A DNA stretch of 64,000 bases, from assembly GCF_030052815.1 (NCBI RefSeq), contig NC_079505.1, positions 28,040,843-28,104,842 of the forward strand, given 5' to 3'. Position numbers and translations under genes: made by a program. The notes under the pieces were generated by a model that searched no databases, had not been told where the DNA came from, and was given only the letters and a program-made list of their open reading frames with translations. The stretch is from Hevea brasiliensis. Its lineage: Eukaryota > Streptophyta > Magnoliopsida > Malpighiales > Euphorbiaceae. Positions 1 through 10,910 of the stretch are shown here, one piece after another. Position 1 is the first letter of the stretch, and each line of letters opens with the position of its first letter.

Positions 1-195
1 TGTTATCTGGTTTCACTTCAGTAAAAGAAAATTTTTAACATCTATCAATAGTGCTCACCACTGTAAAAAAAAGAAGTAAGAAAAGGTTTAAAATCCCTTG
101 TAGTGTATTTAATGGGTTATCAGTAGATGAAGTTGGTAATTCATTAGGTATACTACGGGATCATGTTATGCCTTACGGAGGGGTAGGGTGTGACA
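1..195 (+). mobile_element. Gypsy LTR, 3' end fragment (plus sense)
   Basis: The window opens inside an LTR that ends at 195 with GTGTGACA. It matches the last 190 bases of the solo LTR ending at 26119: the same ACTACGGGATCATGTTATGCC stretch, followed by CCTTACGG and a short G-rich tail. The rest of the element lies left of the window. The next bases, GTTAG (196-200), would be the right-hand target duplication. It interrupts the Angela LTR fragment that continues at 196. Confidence 0.85.
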
Positions 196-427
196 GTTAG
201 TGCACATGTTCTTGTATTAATCTAGGGTTCTAATGAATTAATTTGTTGATTCAAAAATCTTAAATGATAAATATAGATCCCAATACATATTAAAAGTGTT
301 TTAATATGCAAGCGAACATTGAAATCAATTAGGTACATAATAAATATTGCATGATGCATGAGACCCTGGAAGAAAATTTTTGAATTCAATGTTCTATTCT
401 AACAATTTTCATGCTTCCGCTCCTTCA
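196..427 (-). mobile_element. Diverged Angela-type LTR, 5' end fragment
   Basis: Read on the minus strand from 427, this starts TGAAGGAGCGGAAGC and follows the order of the first ~230 bases of the Angela LTRs at 3447, 10911 and 37389, including the shared AATCTAGGGTTCTA block. It is clearly more diverged than those three are from one another, so it is older or a related subfamily. Its other part was displaced by the gypsy LTR ending at 195. It is inserted in the Athila-type downstream ORF, whose sequence resumes at 428. Confidence 0.75.
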
Positions 428-985
428 AAGGTGGCCTTAAAACTCCCTAGGAACTCCAGGGTGGTGTCCTGGTAGGTTGGGAATTGTAATTGGGCGAATC
501 TAGTCCACCCAGTGCTGTCCAGCAGTTCATCAATCTCCTCTTGAAGGCCGATTTGCTCTAACAGCCCGAAGTCCATGTATTTGGTGGAGATAATCCTCTT
601 GTTGTTCAGCCAGGCACACAAGTCTTGGTGGGTGTTGATTCTAAATGGCCAAGCGATGGAAAACTCAGGTTGTGGGGCTTGTGGTTGGGGTTAGGGTTGT
701 TGTGGTTGTGGTTGGGGTGGTTGTGGTGCAGCTTGTTGCTAGGTTTGCCTGGTTCTTGAGCGTTGGGGCAATGGTTAAGGAAGAGAAGGTATGGAGTCAC
801 CTCCTTGCCTTGAGGAAGAGCCCATTCATTGGGCTGGTCTTTTTGCAAGTGCCATTAATGGTTTTTGAAGAAGGAGAAGCTAGGGTTTGTGAGAGAAGAA
901 GGAGATTTGAGGGGTTTTTAAAGAGAAGGAGGCTTAGAGAGGAAGGGTTTTTTATTGTGAGGAAGTTTAAGGGAGTGGGATGAAT
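428..985 (-). pseudogene. Athila-type ORF downstream of pol (transposon-protein domain), broken
   Basis: The minus strand at about 621-428 reads a conserved block with CAWLNNKRIISTKYMD and, further on, PTYQDTTLEFLGSF. This resembles the putative plant transposon protein domain of Athila-like elements, found in ORF1 or env-like proteins. Upstream (about 640-740) is a Pro/Gln/His-rich low-complexity stretch (plus strand GGTTGTGG repeats) with an in-frame stop, so the reading frame is broken. The C-terminal part was removed by the LTR insertion at 427. It lies 3' of integrase on the same strand, as expected for an Athila downstream ORF. Its exact role (envelope-like or other) is not established. 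The family assignment rests on motif recall only. Confidence 0.55.
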
Positions 986-1009
986 ATAAAGGGTCGTTGT
1001 GACCCTTCG

Positions 1010-1400
1010 TTTCGCACCTCAGGAGTCGCATCTGTGACATGATACATGAGTCGTGTATCACTACATGGGTCCTGACCTGGAGACTCGTGTAATCTTCTGT
1101 CCGAGTTTTTTCTTTTTTGTCGAGTTACACGGTCTATGTAACTTTACTCAGGGACCCGTGTAACTTCTTATCCGAGAATGATAATGCTACATGAATTACA
1201 TGGCCCGTGTAAATTTAATTTGGGACCCATGTAATTCTCTGTCTCCTTCATATTAAAAGTTTCTCTCTCCATTATCAAAGTACGACCCATGTAATGTTAC
1301 ACGGGGTCAACCCGTGTAACTTTCTGGGGCTTGTGCATGGGTTTTCCCAGATCCCAAAAGGTTACACGGGGCGTGTAAAACCAATAAACGACTTGTGTAA
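1010..1400. repeat. Degenerate GTGTAAC / TACACGGG repeat cluster
   Basis: About ten imperfect copies of CCCGTGTAAC or its complement TTACACGGG occur at irregular spacing (for example 1086-1094, 1126-1135, 1152-1161, 1294-1320 and 1361-1376). Some adjacent copies face each other and could pair: TTACACGGGGTCAACCCGTG at 1298-1317 is nearly palindromic. The cluster lies between pol and the downstream ORF of the Athila-like element. It has no convincing coding content. Confidence 0.7.
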
Positions 1401-1689
1401 TTTTTTGACTCTTCAATTCTTCCCATATGAAAAATTTATGCTTACCACTATGCATAAAATGAATGAAAAAGTTAGCAACAGAGCTACTTCCCCGGTTTGT
1501 ACAGTCTCCTCTTGTGTGGTTTAGACTTGACATCTCCTCTCCTTGATTGCCCTTATTTTTTTGCTTTTTATAGATTTGAGACTTAGGGTGCCTATGAAAT
1601 AAAGTATAAATAAACACAAAACACAAATGAGAGTTGAAATAAAGGAAATTATAAAATAAAGTAAAAACAGAAATAAAAATAGAAATTTT
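1401..1689. other. AT-rich spacer of the Athila-like element
   Basis: This stretch has A- and T-rich tracts and no conserved protein. Open frames here are run-on of the pol frame past its natural end. It separates the end of pol from the repeat cluster and downstream ORF. Confidence 0.5.
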
Positions 1690-3446
1690 GGGTTGCCTCC
1701 CAAAGAGCACTTGTTTATAGTCGTTAGCTCGACTCTGCCTTTGTTCTATCACGGTCTGTCTGGAGGGTTGTTGAAGGTATAGTTAGTTCCCTCCTCTATG
1801 GGTTCTCCTTGAAAATATGATTTCAGCCTTTGCCCGTTCACTTTGAATGCTCCTAAGGTTTCACTCTAGATTTTCATAGCTCCATGCGAGAAGATTTGCA
1901 TAACCTTAAATTGACCTGACCATCTTGATTTCAGCTTCCCTAAAAAAAGTTTTAGTCTGGAGTTGAAGAGTAGGACAAGGTCTCCTTCTCTTATTTCTTT
2001 TCTTGCTATGCATCTGTCATGCCATCTTTTGGTCTTGTCTTTGAAGATTTTGGCATTCTCATACGCATCCTGTTAGATTTCTTCCAACTCATCGAGCTAT
2101 AGCAGTCTTTTTTCACTAGCAGCCTTGAGGTCAAAATTCAGTGTCTGAATCGCCCAGTAGGCTTTGTGTTCAAGTTTGATAGGGAGGTGGCATGATTTCC
2201 ATAAATTAGCTAAAAGGGTGTCGTTCCAATTGGAGTTTTATATGCAGTGCGGTATGCCCACATTGCATCATCTAACTTCACAGACCAATCCTTCCTTGAG
2301 CGGTTTACTGTTTTCTCTAGGATTCATTTGAGCTCCCTGTTTTAAATTTCTACTTGATCACTGGTTTGAGGATGATAAGGTGTGGCCACCTTGTGAGTCA
2401 CTCCATATTTTTTCAATAGTGTTTCGAATTGTTGGTTGCAGAAGTGACTTCCTCCATTGCTGATTATCACTAGTGGAATACCAAATCTTATGAAGATGTT
2501 CTTCTTAAGGAATTTTGTGACCACTCTGGCATCGTTGGTTGGTGTGTCTATTGCTTCTACCCATTTTGACACATTATTAATACCAACCAAAATATATTTG
2601 TTTCCAAAAGAAGAGGGGAATGGGCCCATGAAGTCTATCCCCCACACATCAAATATTTTTACCACAAGTATACCATGCAGTGGTATTTCATTCCTTCTGG
2701 AGATGTTACTTATTCTTTGGCATTGATCACAAGCCAGCACGAAGGATCTCACATCCTTAAACAGGTTAGGCAAGTAAAATCCTGCTTGTAAAATTTTAGC
2801 TGCTATTTTTATGGTGCCAAAGTGTCCCCCATATGGTGATGAATGGCAGTGCTAGAGAATACTCTCTATATCCTCTTCCGGTATGCATCGTCTTATCAGC
2901 CCATCATTGCATCTCTTGTACAGCAGAGGTTCCTCCCATGTATAGTATCACACATCGTGCAGAAATTTCTTCTTTTATTAATAAGTCATGTTGGGTGGTA
3001 AAACCCTGCACATAAGAAAATTAACAAAATCAGCATACCAAGGAACTAGGGATAAGGCTAATAATTGCTCATCGAGAAATTAATTATCAATTGGCAAATT
3101 CTCGATGTCTCCTGTGTATTTCAATTTTATCCTAGAGAGATAGTCAGCTACTATATTTTTGAATCCCTTTTTGTCCTTGATTTCTAGGTCAAATTCTTGC
3201 AGGAGTAAAATCCATTGAACCAGCCTTGGTTTTGCCTTTTTCTTATTCAAAAGGTACCGAATGGTAGCATGATCTGTGAATACAATGACTTTTGAGCTAA
3301 TTAAGTGCGATATGAATTTGTCAATTATAAATACTACTGCTAAGAATTCCTTTTCTGTGGTAGTATAATTGATTTGTGCGTCATCAAGTGTCTTGCTAGC
3401 GCAATAGATGCAAGGAGCTTTTTATCTTTCCTTTGTCCAAGTACTG
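1690..3446 (-). pseudogene. pol: Athila-like Ty3/Gypsy pol: RNase H to integrase, broken
   Basis: The minus strand reads, in order, an RNase H end ([15 protein letters not shown], about 3240; VADYLSR follows), a zinc-binding linker with CDQCQR (about 2720), and the integrase core with GIDFMGPFPSSFGNKY (about 2640), SNGGSHFCN and YHPQTSDQVE (about 2350). The first catalytic Asp is visible, and the second position lies in the changed motif SNGGSHF, where SDxGxHF is usual, so this copy looks inactive. The integrase tail ends near RANDYKQVLFGRQPK (about 1690). Stops and frameshifts interrupt it repeatedly, notably at 2342 and around 2830-3010. It continues upstream at 13008-13407, from which it is separated by the Angela insertion at TACTG (3442-3446). 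Confidence 0.85.
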
Positions 3447-5547
3447 TGAAGGAACGGAAGCGTGAAAAACACAAGATTATACCATTGAATTCAAAAAATT
3501 TCGCCTAGGGTCACATGCACCATGCAAGATTTATTTTTATCTATTTGATTTCAATGATAAACAACATATCAAAACTCTTTTAATATGTTTTTGGATCTGT
3601 ATTTGTCATTTAAGATTTTAAAATTAATCAGATTAATTTTAGAACCCTAGATTAAATCAAGAACGATTACACTAACCTCTTGATGCACTGCAGCGTGTCT
3701 GCGCCTTTGAGATTCGTCTTCAGGACACCAAATGTTGTCCCTCTAGCTTGTCCACACCAAGAACACCTATGGCTGCCCTTGAACAGCCTCTAAAGCTTTT
3801 TCTATTAATTAGAAATTCAAGTTCTGCCTTTTAAGAGATTAGAGATGTAAACAGGACACTAGAAACAATTTCTAGTGTTCTTAATTCAAGAGATTGATGG
3901 CTAATCTCCTTGAATTGATGAGAGATGAAGAGAAATAGCTGGAGAGGCTCAAAGTGGCGTGACAAATGAGAGGAGAGGCTGCTGGTTATTTTTTCTTTTC
4001 ATAACCACACTTAAATAGCTAGGTTAACACATTAAACCCTAGCCACATGTCACCTTTTGATTAGCTCTAGGTTTAAGTGACCCAATCACATTGTGCCAAG
4101 TGTCAAACCTATATTTAATCTTGATTTTAATCATCTTACATGATTAAAAAAAAACATTTGGCAAGCTTATGTGTAATCCCATGTGTCACCATCTCATGGT
4201 GCCACGTGTCACACTGTGAAATGACCAAAATACCCCTGTGTCTTAATTTTGAGTTCTTAACCCAAAATAATTATTTTCTTCTTCTAATTAATTTATATCA
4301 AATATAAATTAATTAATTAATCTCTATTAATTAATTTCTCATTAATTAAATTCATATTTAAACACTTTAAATATAAATTTAACTTATATTATACATCCAA
4401 TAATCTAGATTTGGTTTCAAGTCATGTTAGGGACTTTGCAATCTAATTGCAAACCAAACCTATTTAATTAATCAATTAAACTCTTTAATTAATTAATTAA
4501 ATCATATTTAAATAGGTGATAACTTGTGTATGTGTGTGACTTACTAGGCTCATCACTAATTGGCAATGAGACATGATATCAACTCTTAATATCATCAGAA
4601 CTCTTTCTTACCATAAATGATTTCTCTAAATCATTTTATGAACCTCATAGACCATGGTTAACACCTAGCATAGCATGCCATGGCCACCCAATTAGTAATA
4701 AGATTTACCTTAAATGAACTTATAATCATATGTTACCATGCACTAGAATCTCTCATTACAAAATCCCAACTCAAGCCGAGTCATGGTTTATGTCAAACTC
4801 CATTTGCTATGAATATTATGTTATCTTTTAATTCCAGTTCTTGATTAAAAGATTTTTCTCATCGAAACTCTTTTACGAATAAATCTATCTGTCTGGCCAG
4901 AACTTGAAACATCAAGAACAATTAAATGAACATAGGATTTTATCTCTATTTACTTAGAGGAACAGATTCCATCTTGATCAACACCTATCTCCATATATAA
5001 CTAGGTGAGCCAACACATGCCCATATACCCATACATAGTACAAGTATGAAAGCGATTAAACTCAAACTACCTATATACAAGATAACTGTGCTATCTCAGT
5101 CTAAAGATTATATGCATCGATATGATTTATGACAAAACATTGACAAGAGTAAACTCCATGTGCTTGTCATAAGTGTCACTGGTTCGGCCTACTTATCATT
5201 TATAAGTGCCTATCATGTTTGTTATATGGCATGAGACTCACCATTCCATCTTATTTATATCTCATATAAATAACTTAGGAACAAACATGAATACAATCTT
5301 TCTGGATAAGTCATGTCCTTATTATGAAGTATCCTCGATTGTGAACCTATTTATGATACTTTGTGCTAGAAATATTATCACTCATATTCTTAACAACTTA
5401 AGAATAATATTTCTAACAAAATATCAATGGACCTTTTCTATTACACATAAAAATATTATGTAAACGGAAAAGTGGAAATGCCTTTTATTAATAAAAATAT
5501 ATACAAGATACATACTAAATGATATGCTCTAGGGCATACTACTAACA
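3447..5547 (-). repeat. Angela element 3' LTR
   Basis: This LTR is near-identical along its length to 10911-13007, and both ends are canonical TG...CA. Differences from the 5' LTR cluster at 4200-5130 and often involve CTG in one copy and a CG-containing variant in the other. A TATA-like TATTTAA (minus) lies at 4011-4017. A plus-strand (antisense) open frame of 85 codons at 5206-5463 recurs in all three complete Angela LTRs of the window. Confidence 0.93.
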
Positions 5548-5562
5548 ATCTCCCACTAGCAC
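5548..5562 (-). other. Angela polypurine tract
   Basis: Immediately inside the 3' LTR the minus strand reads GCTAGTGGGAGATT next to the LTR start. This is the expected position of the plus-strand primer, and the purine run is short (AGTGGGAGA). Confidence 0.7.
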
Positions 5563-5569
5563 TAGAGCC

Positions 5570-8214
5570 ATTCATTACAATATCTTAGACCTATCTTCTC
5601 AAGATGTCGGTCTAACTGAGTCTGTGACATAGGCTTAGTGAATGGATCACCGGATTTTCACCGATGCTATTTTCTCGTATGGCTACATCGCCGCCCAACT
5701 ATTTCTCCGATAATGTGGTAGCGCCTTTCTATGTGTTTGGATTTCGGTGAGACCTTGGTTCCTTAGCAGTATGATCGCTCCATTATTGTCACAAGGTAGT
5801 GGAACCGCCGACTCAATGGAAGGAACTCATGTAAGTTCTGTCACGAACTTCTTTATCCAAACGACTTTTCTTTTGCCGCATCCGATGCAAAGAATGTACT
5901 CGACCTCGATGAGTGGAATCTGCAATCATGCTCTATTTGGAACTCTTCCAACCGATCGCACCTCCATTACAAATGAACACATATCCGAGGTAGACTTTCT
6001 ATCATCGATATCCGATTGGAAGTCGAATCGAGATAACCATCTAATTGTAAGTCTCCACCTCCATAAATCAAGAATAAATCCTTAGTTCTTCTCAAGTACT
6101 TAAGGATATTCTTGACTGCTATCCAGTGTTCTAAACTTGGATTGGATTGATACCTGCTAGTCAAACTAACAGCATATGCGATATCTGGCCTAGTACACAA
6201 TATTGCATACATTAAACTTCCAATAGCCAAAGCATATGGAATCCTGGCCATCTTATCTCTTTCTTCGGGTGTCTTTGGAGACATCTCTTTAGAAAGATGG
6301 ATACCATGTCTCACTGGTAACAATCCTCTCTTGGAATCAAGCATGTTAAACCTCTTTAACACCTTTTCCAAGTATAGACTTTGGGATAAACCTATTATTC
6401 TTTTCACTCTATCTCTATAGATGCGAATCCCAAGAATATAGGTTGCCTCCCCTAAGTCTTTCATGGAGAATGTATTTGACAACCATACCTTTATAGTCGT
6501 CAACATACCTGTGTCATTACCCATCAACAGTATGTCATCCACATATAAGACAAGGAAAGTGATAGCACTGTCACTAACCTTCTTATATACACATGGCTCA
6601 TCCTCATTTTTGATAAAACCAAAGGATTTAATGGCTTCATCAAAACGGATGTTCCAACTCCTCGAAACTTGTTTCAACCCATAAATGGATCGCTTTAGCT
6701 TGCATACCTTGGAACCATCTTGGGATTCAAATCCCCTAGGTTGTTCCATGAAAATGTTTTCTTCAATGTATCCATTGAGAAAAGCTGTTTTGACATCCAT
6801 CTGCCAAATCTCATAATCATAGTATGCAGCTATTGCTAATAAAATCCTAATTGATTTAAGCATGGCAACAGGAGAGAAAGTCTCCTCATAGTCTATTCCT
6901 TGCCTTTGGCGAAACCCTTTCGCTACTAGCCTTGCCTTATAGGTCTCTACCTTTCCATCAGAACCAATTTTCTTCTTGAAAACCCATTTGTTCCCTATAG
7001 GTACAATACCTTCAGGTGGGTCAACAAGATCCCAAACTTGATTCTTATACATGGAATCAATCTCAGATTTCATAGCATCAATCCATTTTGAAGAGTCTAT
7101 ATCTGATATAGCTTCTTCATAGGTAAGTGGATCATCTCCATGATCTACTTCTTCATGAGTAGACAACTCTTGTTCTTCTTTATGAAGAAAACCATATCTC
7201 ACTGGTGGGTGAGATACCCTGGTTGTTCTACGAGGAACAGCTGTAGATGTTTCATCAATGGGTATAGGTTGACTAGATGGATTTATATCCATCTGATCTG
7301 TTGGTTGGTCAGAATTCTCCAATTCTAACTCTATTTGCCTTCCTTTGCCTCATTCTTGAACAAACTGTTGTTCAAGAAATGTGGCATCTCTACTTATCAC
7401 AACCTTTTGTGAAGTAGGCAAATAAAAATAATATCCAAAACTATCTTTTGGATATCCAACAAATCGACCTTTTTTTGATCTGGTCTCCAATTTATCAGTG
7501 TTCAGCTTTTTGATATAAGCTGGACAACCCCAAATCTTAACATGCTTAAGACTTGGTTTTCTTCCATGCCATATCTCATAAGGTGTGGAAGAAACTGATT
7601 TTGATGGAATCCTATTCAGAATATACAAAGCTGATTCTAATGTAAATCCCCAAAAAGAGATTGGCATATCAGTATAGCTCATCATACTACGTACCATATC
7701 CAATAGGGCACGATTTCTCCTTTCAGATACACCATTCAGCTGTGGCGTTCCTGGAGGAGTCAGCTGAGAAACAATGCCATGCTCTCTCAAGTATTCATCA
7801 AATTCAGTACTCAAATATTCACCTCCACGATCTGATCGAAGAGCTTTAATATTCTTTCCTGTTTGATTTTCTACTTCAGATTTAAATTCTTTGAACTTTT
7901 CAAAAGATTCATGTTTGTATTTCATCAAATACAAATACCCAAACCTTGATTTATCATCAGTAAAGGTAATAAAATAATGAAAGCCCCCTCTAGCCATTTC
8001 TTTAAATGGACCACATACATCACTATGTATTAGCTCCAAAATATTTTCAGCTCTTAGCCCCTGTCCAACAAAGGGTGATCTAGTCATTTTGCCCTGAAGG
8101 CAAGATTCACAAGTTGGAGTATGCTCAGAGTCCAATAAGGATAGAATCCCCATTTTTCTCCAATTTTGCAATCCTATCTTCTGCAACATGACATAACCTT
8201 AAGTGCCAAATATA
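5570..8214 (-). pseudogene. pol: Angela pol: pre-integrase, integrase, RT, RNase H; broken
   Basis: From 8214 downward the order is a GAG-pre-integrase motif (WHLRLCHVAEDR), a Cys pair (CESCLQGK), the integrase core with HSDVCGPF, LRSDRGGEY and GVSERRNR (the D, D, E triad), reverse transcriptase with KWVFKKKIG, QMDVKTAFLNGY and YVDD (LVLYVDDILL), and an RNase H tail to about 5570. Breaks are a frameshift near 8160 in an A run, an in-frame TGA at the IN/RT junction near 7350, and a disrupted RNase H from about 5990 downward. The RNase H part (5640-6020) is unusually rich in CG, unlike the rest of the element, so some of its breaks may be consensus errors. Protease is absent upstream: the gag knuckle leads within ~25 codons into the pre-integrase motif. 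Confidence 0.9.
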
Positions 8215-9125
8215 TTTTGAACTTGAGTTGGTTTTCACCATGGCATTGTATTCTTTTAGATTGCTATACTCTGGCCAGTGGAAACACTTTCTTACTGGCA
8301 ATGGAAACACTTTCCTATTAGCAATGGAAACACTTTCCTGTTGGTAGTGGAAACACTTTCCTTTGCCTTCATCAGCTTTAGTCTTCCTTTTCTGTTTAGC
8401 TATTTTCTTAGAAGGACCAGGAATGTGAGGTTTCTTTTTCTTATTGCCCTTCTTCTTGTTGGACTTTCCAGCAGAAGAAGATGCAACCAAAGCTACCTCT
8501 TTTCCTTTATTGCCTGGCATATTCTTTTGGGCAATAACCAGCATGTTGAGTAAACCAGCTAAGGTGCATTCCTGTTGAGTCATATGAAAATTTGTCACAA
8601 AATTCCCAAAAGACTCAGGAAGGGATTGAAGGATCAAATCCGTCTGTAGTTGGAAATCCATGTTGAAGTCAAGATGTTCCAACTGCTCAATCAGCCGAAT
8701 CATCTTGTGGACATGATCCCCAACATTCTGTCCCTCAGACATCCTCATACGGAATAGCTATCTAGATATCTCATACCTAGCATTCCTGCTGTGCTCACCA
8801 TACAACTCTTGTAGGTGAAGGAGGATCTCACTCGCACTCTGCATGTTCTCATGTTGCTTCTGTAACTCATTACTCATGGAAGCAAGCATGTAACACTTAG
8901 CTCTCATATCATGCTCCTTCCACTTGTCCAAAGTTTCATGTTCCTCTTGTGTGGCCTCTGGAGGTAAGGGACCAGGAACATTTGAATCTAGAACATATCC
9001 TATATGTTCAAGGTTCAGGACAAGTTTCAAATTTCTTAGCCAATCGCATGATTAGGTCCTGTCAACCTGTTGTGATCAAGTATGCTTGCAAGGATATTGG
9101 ATGGTGGTGGTTGTTTTGTGCTCAT
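8215..9125 (-). pseudogene. gag: Angela gag with repeat-scrambled zinc knuckle
   Basis: The start is taken at the ATG at 9123-9125 (MSTKQPPPS...), which gives the N-terminus typical of this group. After LTGPNH a one-base slip near 9040 leads into the DWLRNLKLVLNLEHIGYVLD block. A stop near 8758 and a frame change separate the N- and C-terminal halves. The C-terminal part has a Lys-rich segment and then the expected CCHC site. Here a 23-bp unit occurs four times (8279-8361), so only CFHY and CFHW remnants are seen. Codons then run straight to the pre-integrase motif at 8214, so the normal 3' end of gag and the protease are deleted. In an intact element gag would form the cytoplasmic virus-like particle. 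Confidence 0.85.
8279..8361. repeat. Four-copy 23-bp tandem repeat in gag
   Basis: Copies of TGGAAACACTTTC begin at 8279, 8302, 8325 and 8348, an exact 23-bp period. Three extra units add 69 bp, a multiple of three, so the frame downstream is retained although copies 2 and 3 are read in other frames. On the coding strand the unit resembles GKCFHC codons of the zinc knuckle. Confidence 0.9.
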
Positions 9126-10896
9126 TTTTATCAGAAAATTAACTGCAGAAAATAACCAGATTAATTAGTAAATATATCATGTAATTAACCAAAATGATTA
9201 TGGTCTTTTAATCAAATTGGTCCTCCCACTAACTTAGCGAATCCTACACTTCCAGAGTAGAAACGGAAATCCTAGTTGGATGGATTTCTAGTGGGTGATT
9301 CAATTCTTATAATTCTATTGATCATCCTCAGGTACATCCATTATTGGAATTACAATAAACTATAAGTGAGCAACTCTTTGCCCATCACATCTCATGTGAG
9401 GTTCAATCCTTTACCTAGCCCCTAATGCTCAAAATCTCAGGTACATCCATTATTGACTTATCTTGCATTAGTTAAGTTGATCCCATTGAGCCAGTAATTA
9501 TGCAAATAATTTTAATGTCCTCAGGTACATCCAATATTGGCCACTAAACCATTTACATATTTACAACATCTCATGCTTAACAATTATTCTTAAGAAAATC
9601 TCTTAAATAAATTGCATCTCATGCAACTATTTAAAATTTCTTAAAATAATTGCCCCAATGGAGGGCTTATGTTATAATTATTTTAATTATAGCATCTCCA
9701 ACTTAATCATTTATTTGGAAGATTTTATAGCCATCCTTATTACTATTAAGGTCTCACTTTGCACATTATCCATTTAGCATGCATATATCATATAATTGCA
9801 TACATTCCCATACATCTCATGCATTCATGGATAAGCAGTAAATATGGTATGATCATGGACTTTCTAAGGGATTCAATTCTGAGCCACCAAGAATTGAATC
9901 AGGGCATTCCTAGGTGCATTTCATTCATTCATTTTACAAGAGTTGCTGAAGGAGTACATAATCAACACTTGATCTTGAATTCCTCCCACTGGTCCCACCA
10001 ATGCTCTTGACCTCCTTGAACTTCTTGCAATCCAATATTACATAGTAATCCTTAGCATACCAAGGCGAATTTATAAGAACTTAAATAAATGAAATTACAA
10101 CCCAAAAATATTACAAACTTAATAATACATGCCCAAAATAAATTAAAATAAATTAATTAATTTACAATCCCAAAGAAACATAAAAGAAATAAATCCAATC
10201 ACATTGGTCTTTTATAGTCCATGATCATCCATCATGCATATCACTATTTAACAATTAAATAAAACATACATACTTAAATTAAATTGAATATCTCATATTC
10301 AACTTAAAAATCCAGATTTGAATATGATTCAAATAAATTTAAAAATTCAGATTTGAATCTCATTCAAACAAATTTAAAAATTTAGATTTGAATCACATTC
10401 AAACAACTTCAAAAATTCAGATTTGAATCACATTCAAACATTTTTTAAAAAATCAGATTTGAATCACATTCAAACATTTTTTAAAAAATCAGATCTGAAT
10501 TTTATTGAATCAATTTTAAAAAATCAGATTTAAATATGATTCAAACAACTTTAAAAATTCAGATTTGAATCACATTCAAACAACTTTTAAAATTCAGATT
10601 TGAATCACATTCAAACAATTTTTAAAATTCTGATTTGAATCATAATTTAATTGTGTGATTAAAACAACTAATTAAACACTTTAATTAGTCAAAGAATATG
10701 CCTTAGATCATACAACAATTGCAGAATTAAAAGCCAAACCTTGAACCACCCATGGAACCATACTTGCCGCCACCAATGGTGGCTTCACCATGTGTGCCGC
10801 CACACCTCTTGATCCAACCAGCAATGAATCAATCATCTCATGATCAAATCACACAATTAAATCATATAATCAACAATCTAAATGGCAAATATAGTG
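9126..10896 (-). other. Angela 5' leader, non-coding
   Basis: About 1.8 kb lies between the primer-binding site and gag and has no supported ORF. It holds three or four dispersed copies of CTCAGGTACATCCATTATTG (about 9330, 9437 and 9520) and a tandem array at 10303-10645. No splice signal can be established. Confidence 0.6.
10303..10645. repeat. Tandem array of ~37-bp units in the Angela leader
   Basis: About nine copies follow the pattern CAGATTTGAATCACATTC then AAACAACTTTAAAAATT. Each carries a short inverted repeat, TTTGAA...TTCAAA. Unit length varies between roughly 34 and 40 bp through A/T-run slippage. Confidence 0.85.
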
Positions 10897-10908
10897 GCTC
10901 TGATACCA
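10897..10908 (-). other. Primer-binding site, initiator Met tRNA type (Angela)
   Basis: The minus strand reads TGGTATCAGAGC two bases from the 5' LTR end. This is the usual plant retrotransposon site complementary to the 3' end of initiator methionine tRNA. Confidence 0.9.
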
Positions 10909-10910
10909 AT

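Noticed and set aside
660..735. GGGTTAGGG-like words suggesting telomeric repeat.
   Set aside because: No tandem TTTAGGG array; the stretch is GGTTGTGG codon repetition.
645..983. Plus-strand ORF of 112 codons with Val/Gly repeats.
   Set aside because: It is the complement of the Pro/Gln/His-rich part of the minus-strand Athila downstream ORF; low-complexity shadow.
2457..2726. Plus-strand 89-codon ORF.
   Set aside because: Antisense shadow of the Athila integrase.
10303..10645. Regularly spaced repeats resembling a CRISPR array.
   Set aside because: Units are contiguous with no unique spacers, AT-rich, and lie in a plant retrotransposon leader.
10897..10908. tRNA-like words near each internal LTR edge.
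   Set aside because: They are 12-13 bp primer-binding sites complementary to initiator Met tRNA, not tRNA genes.
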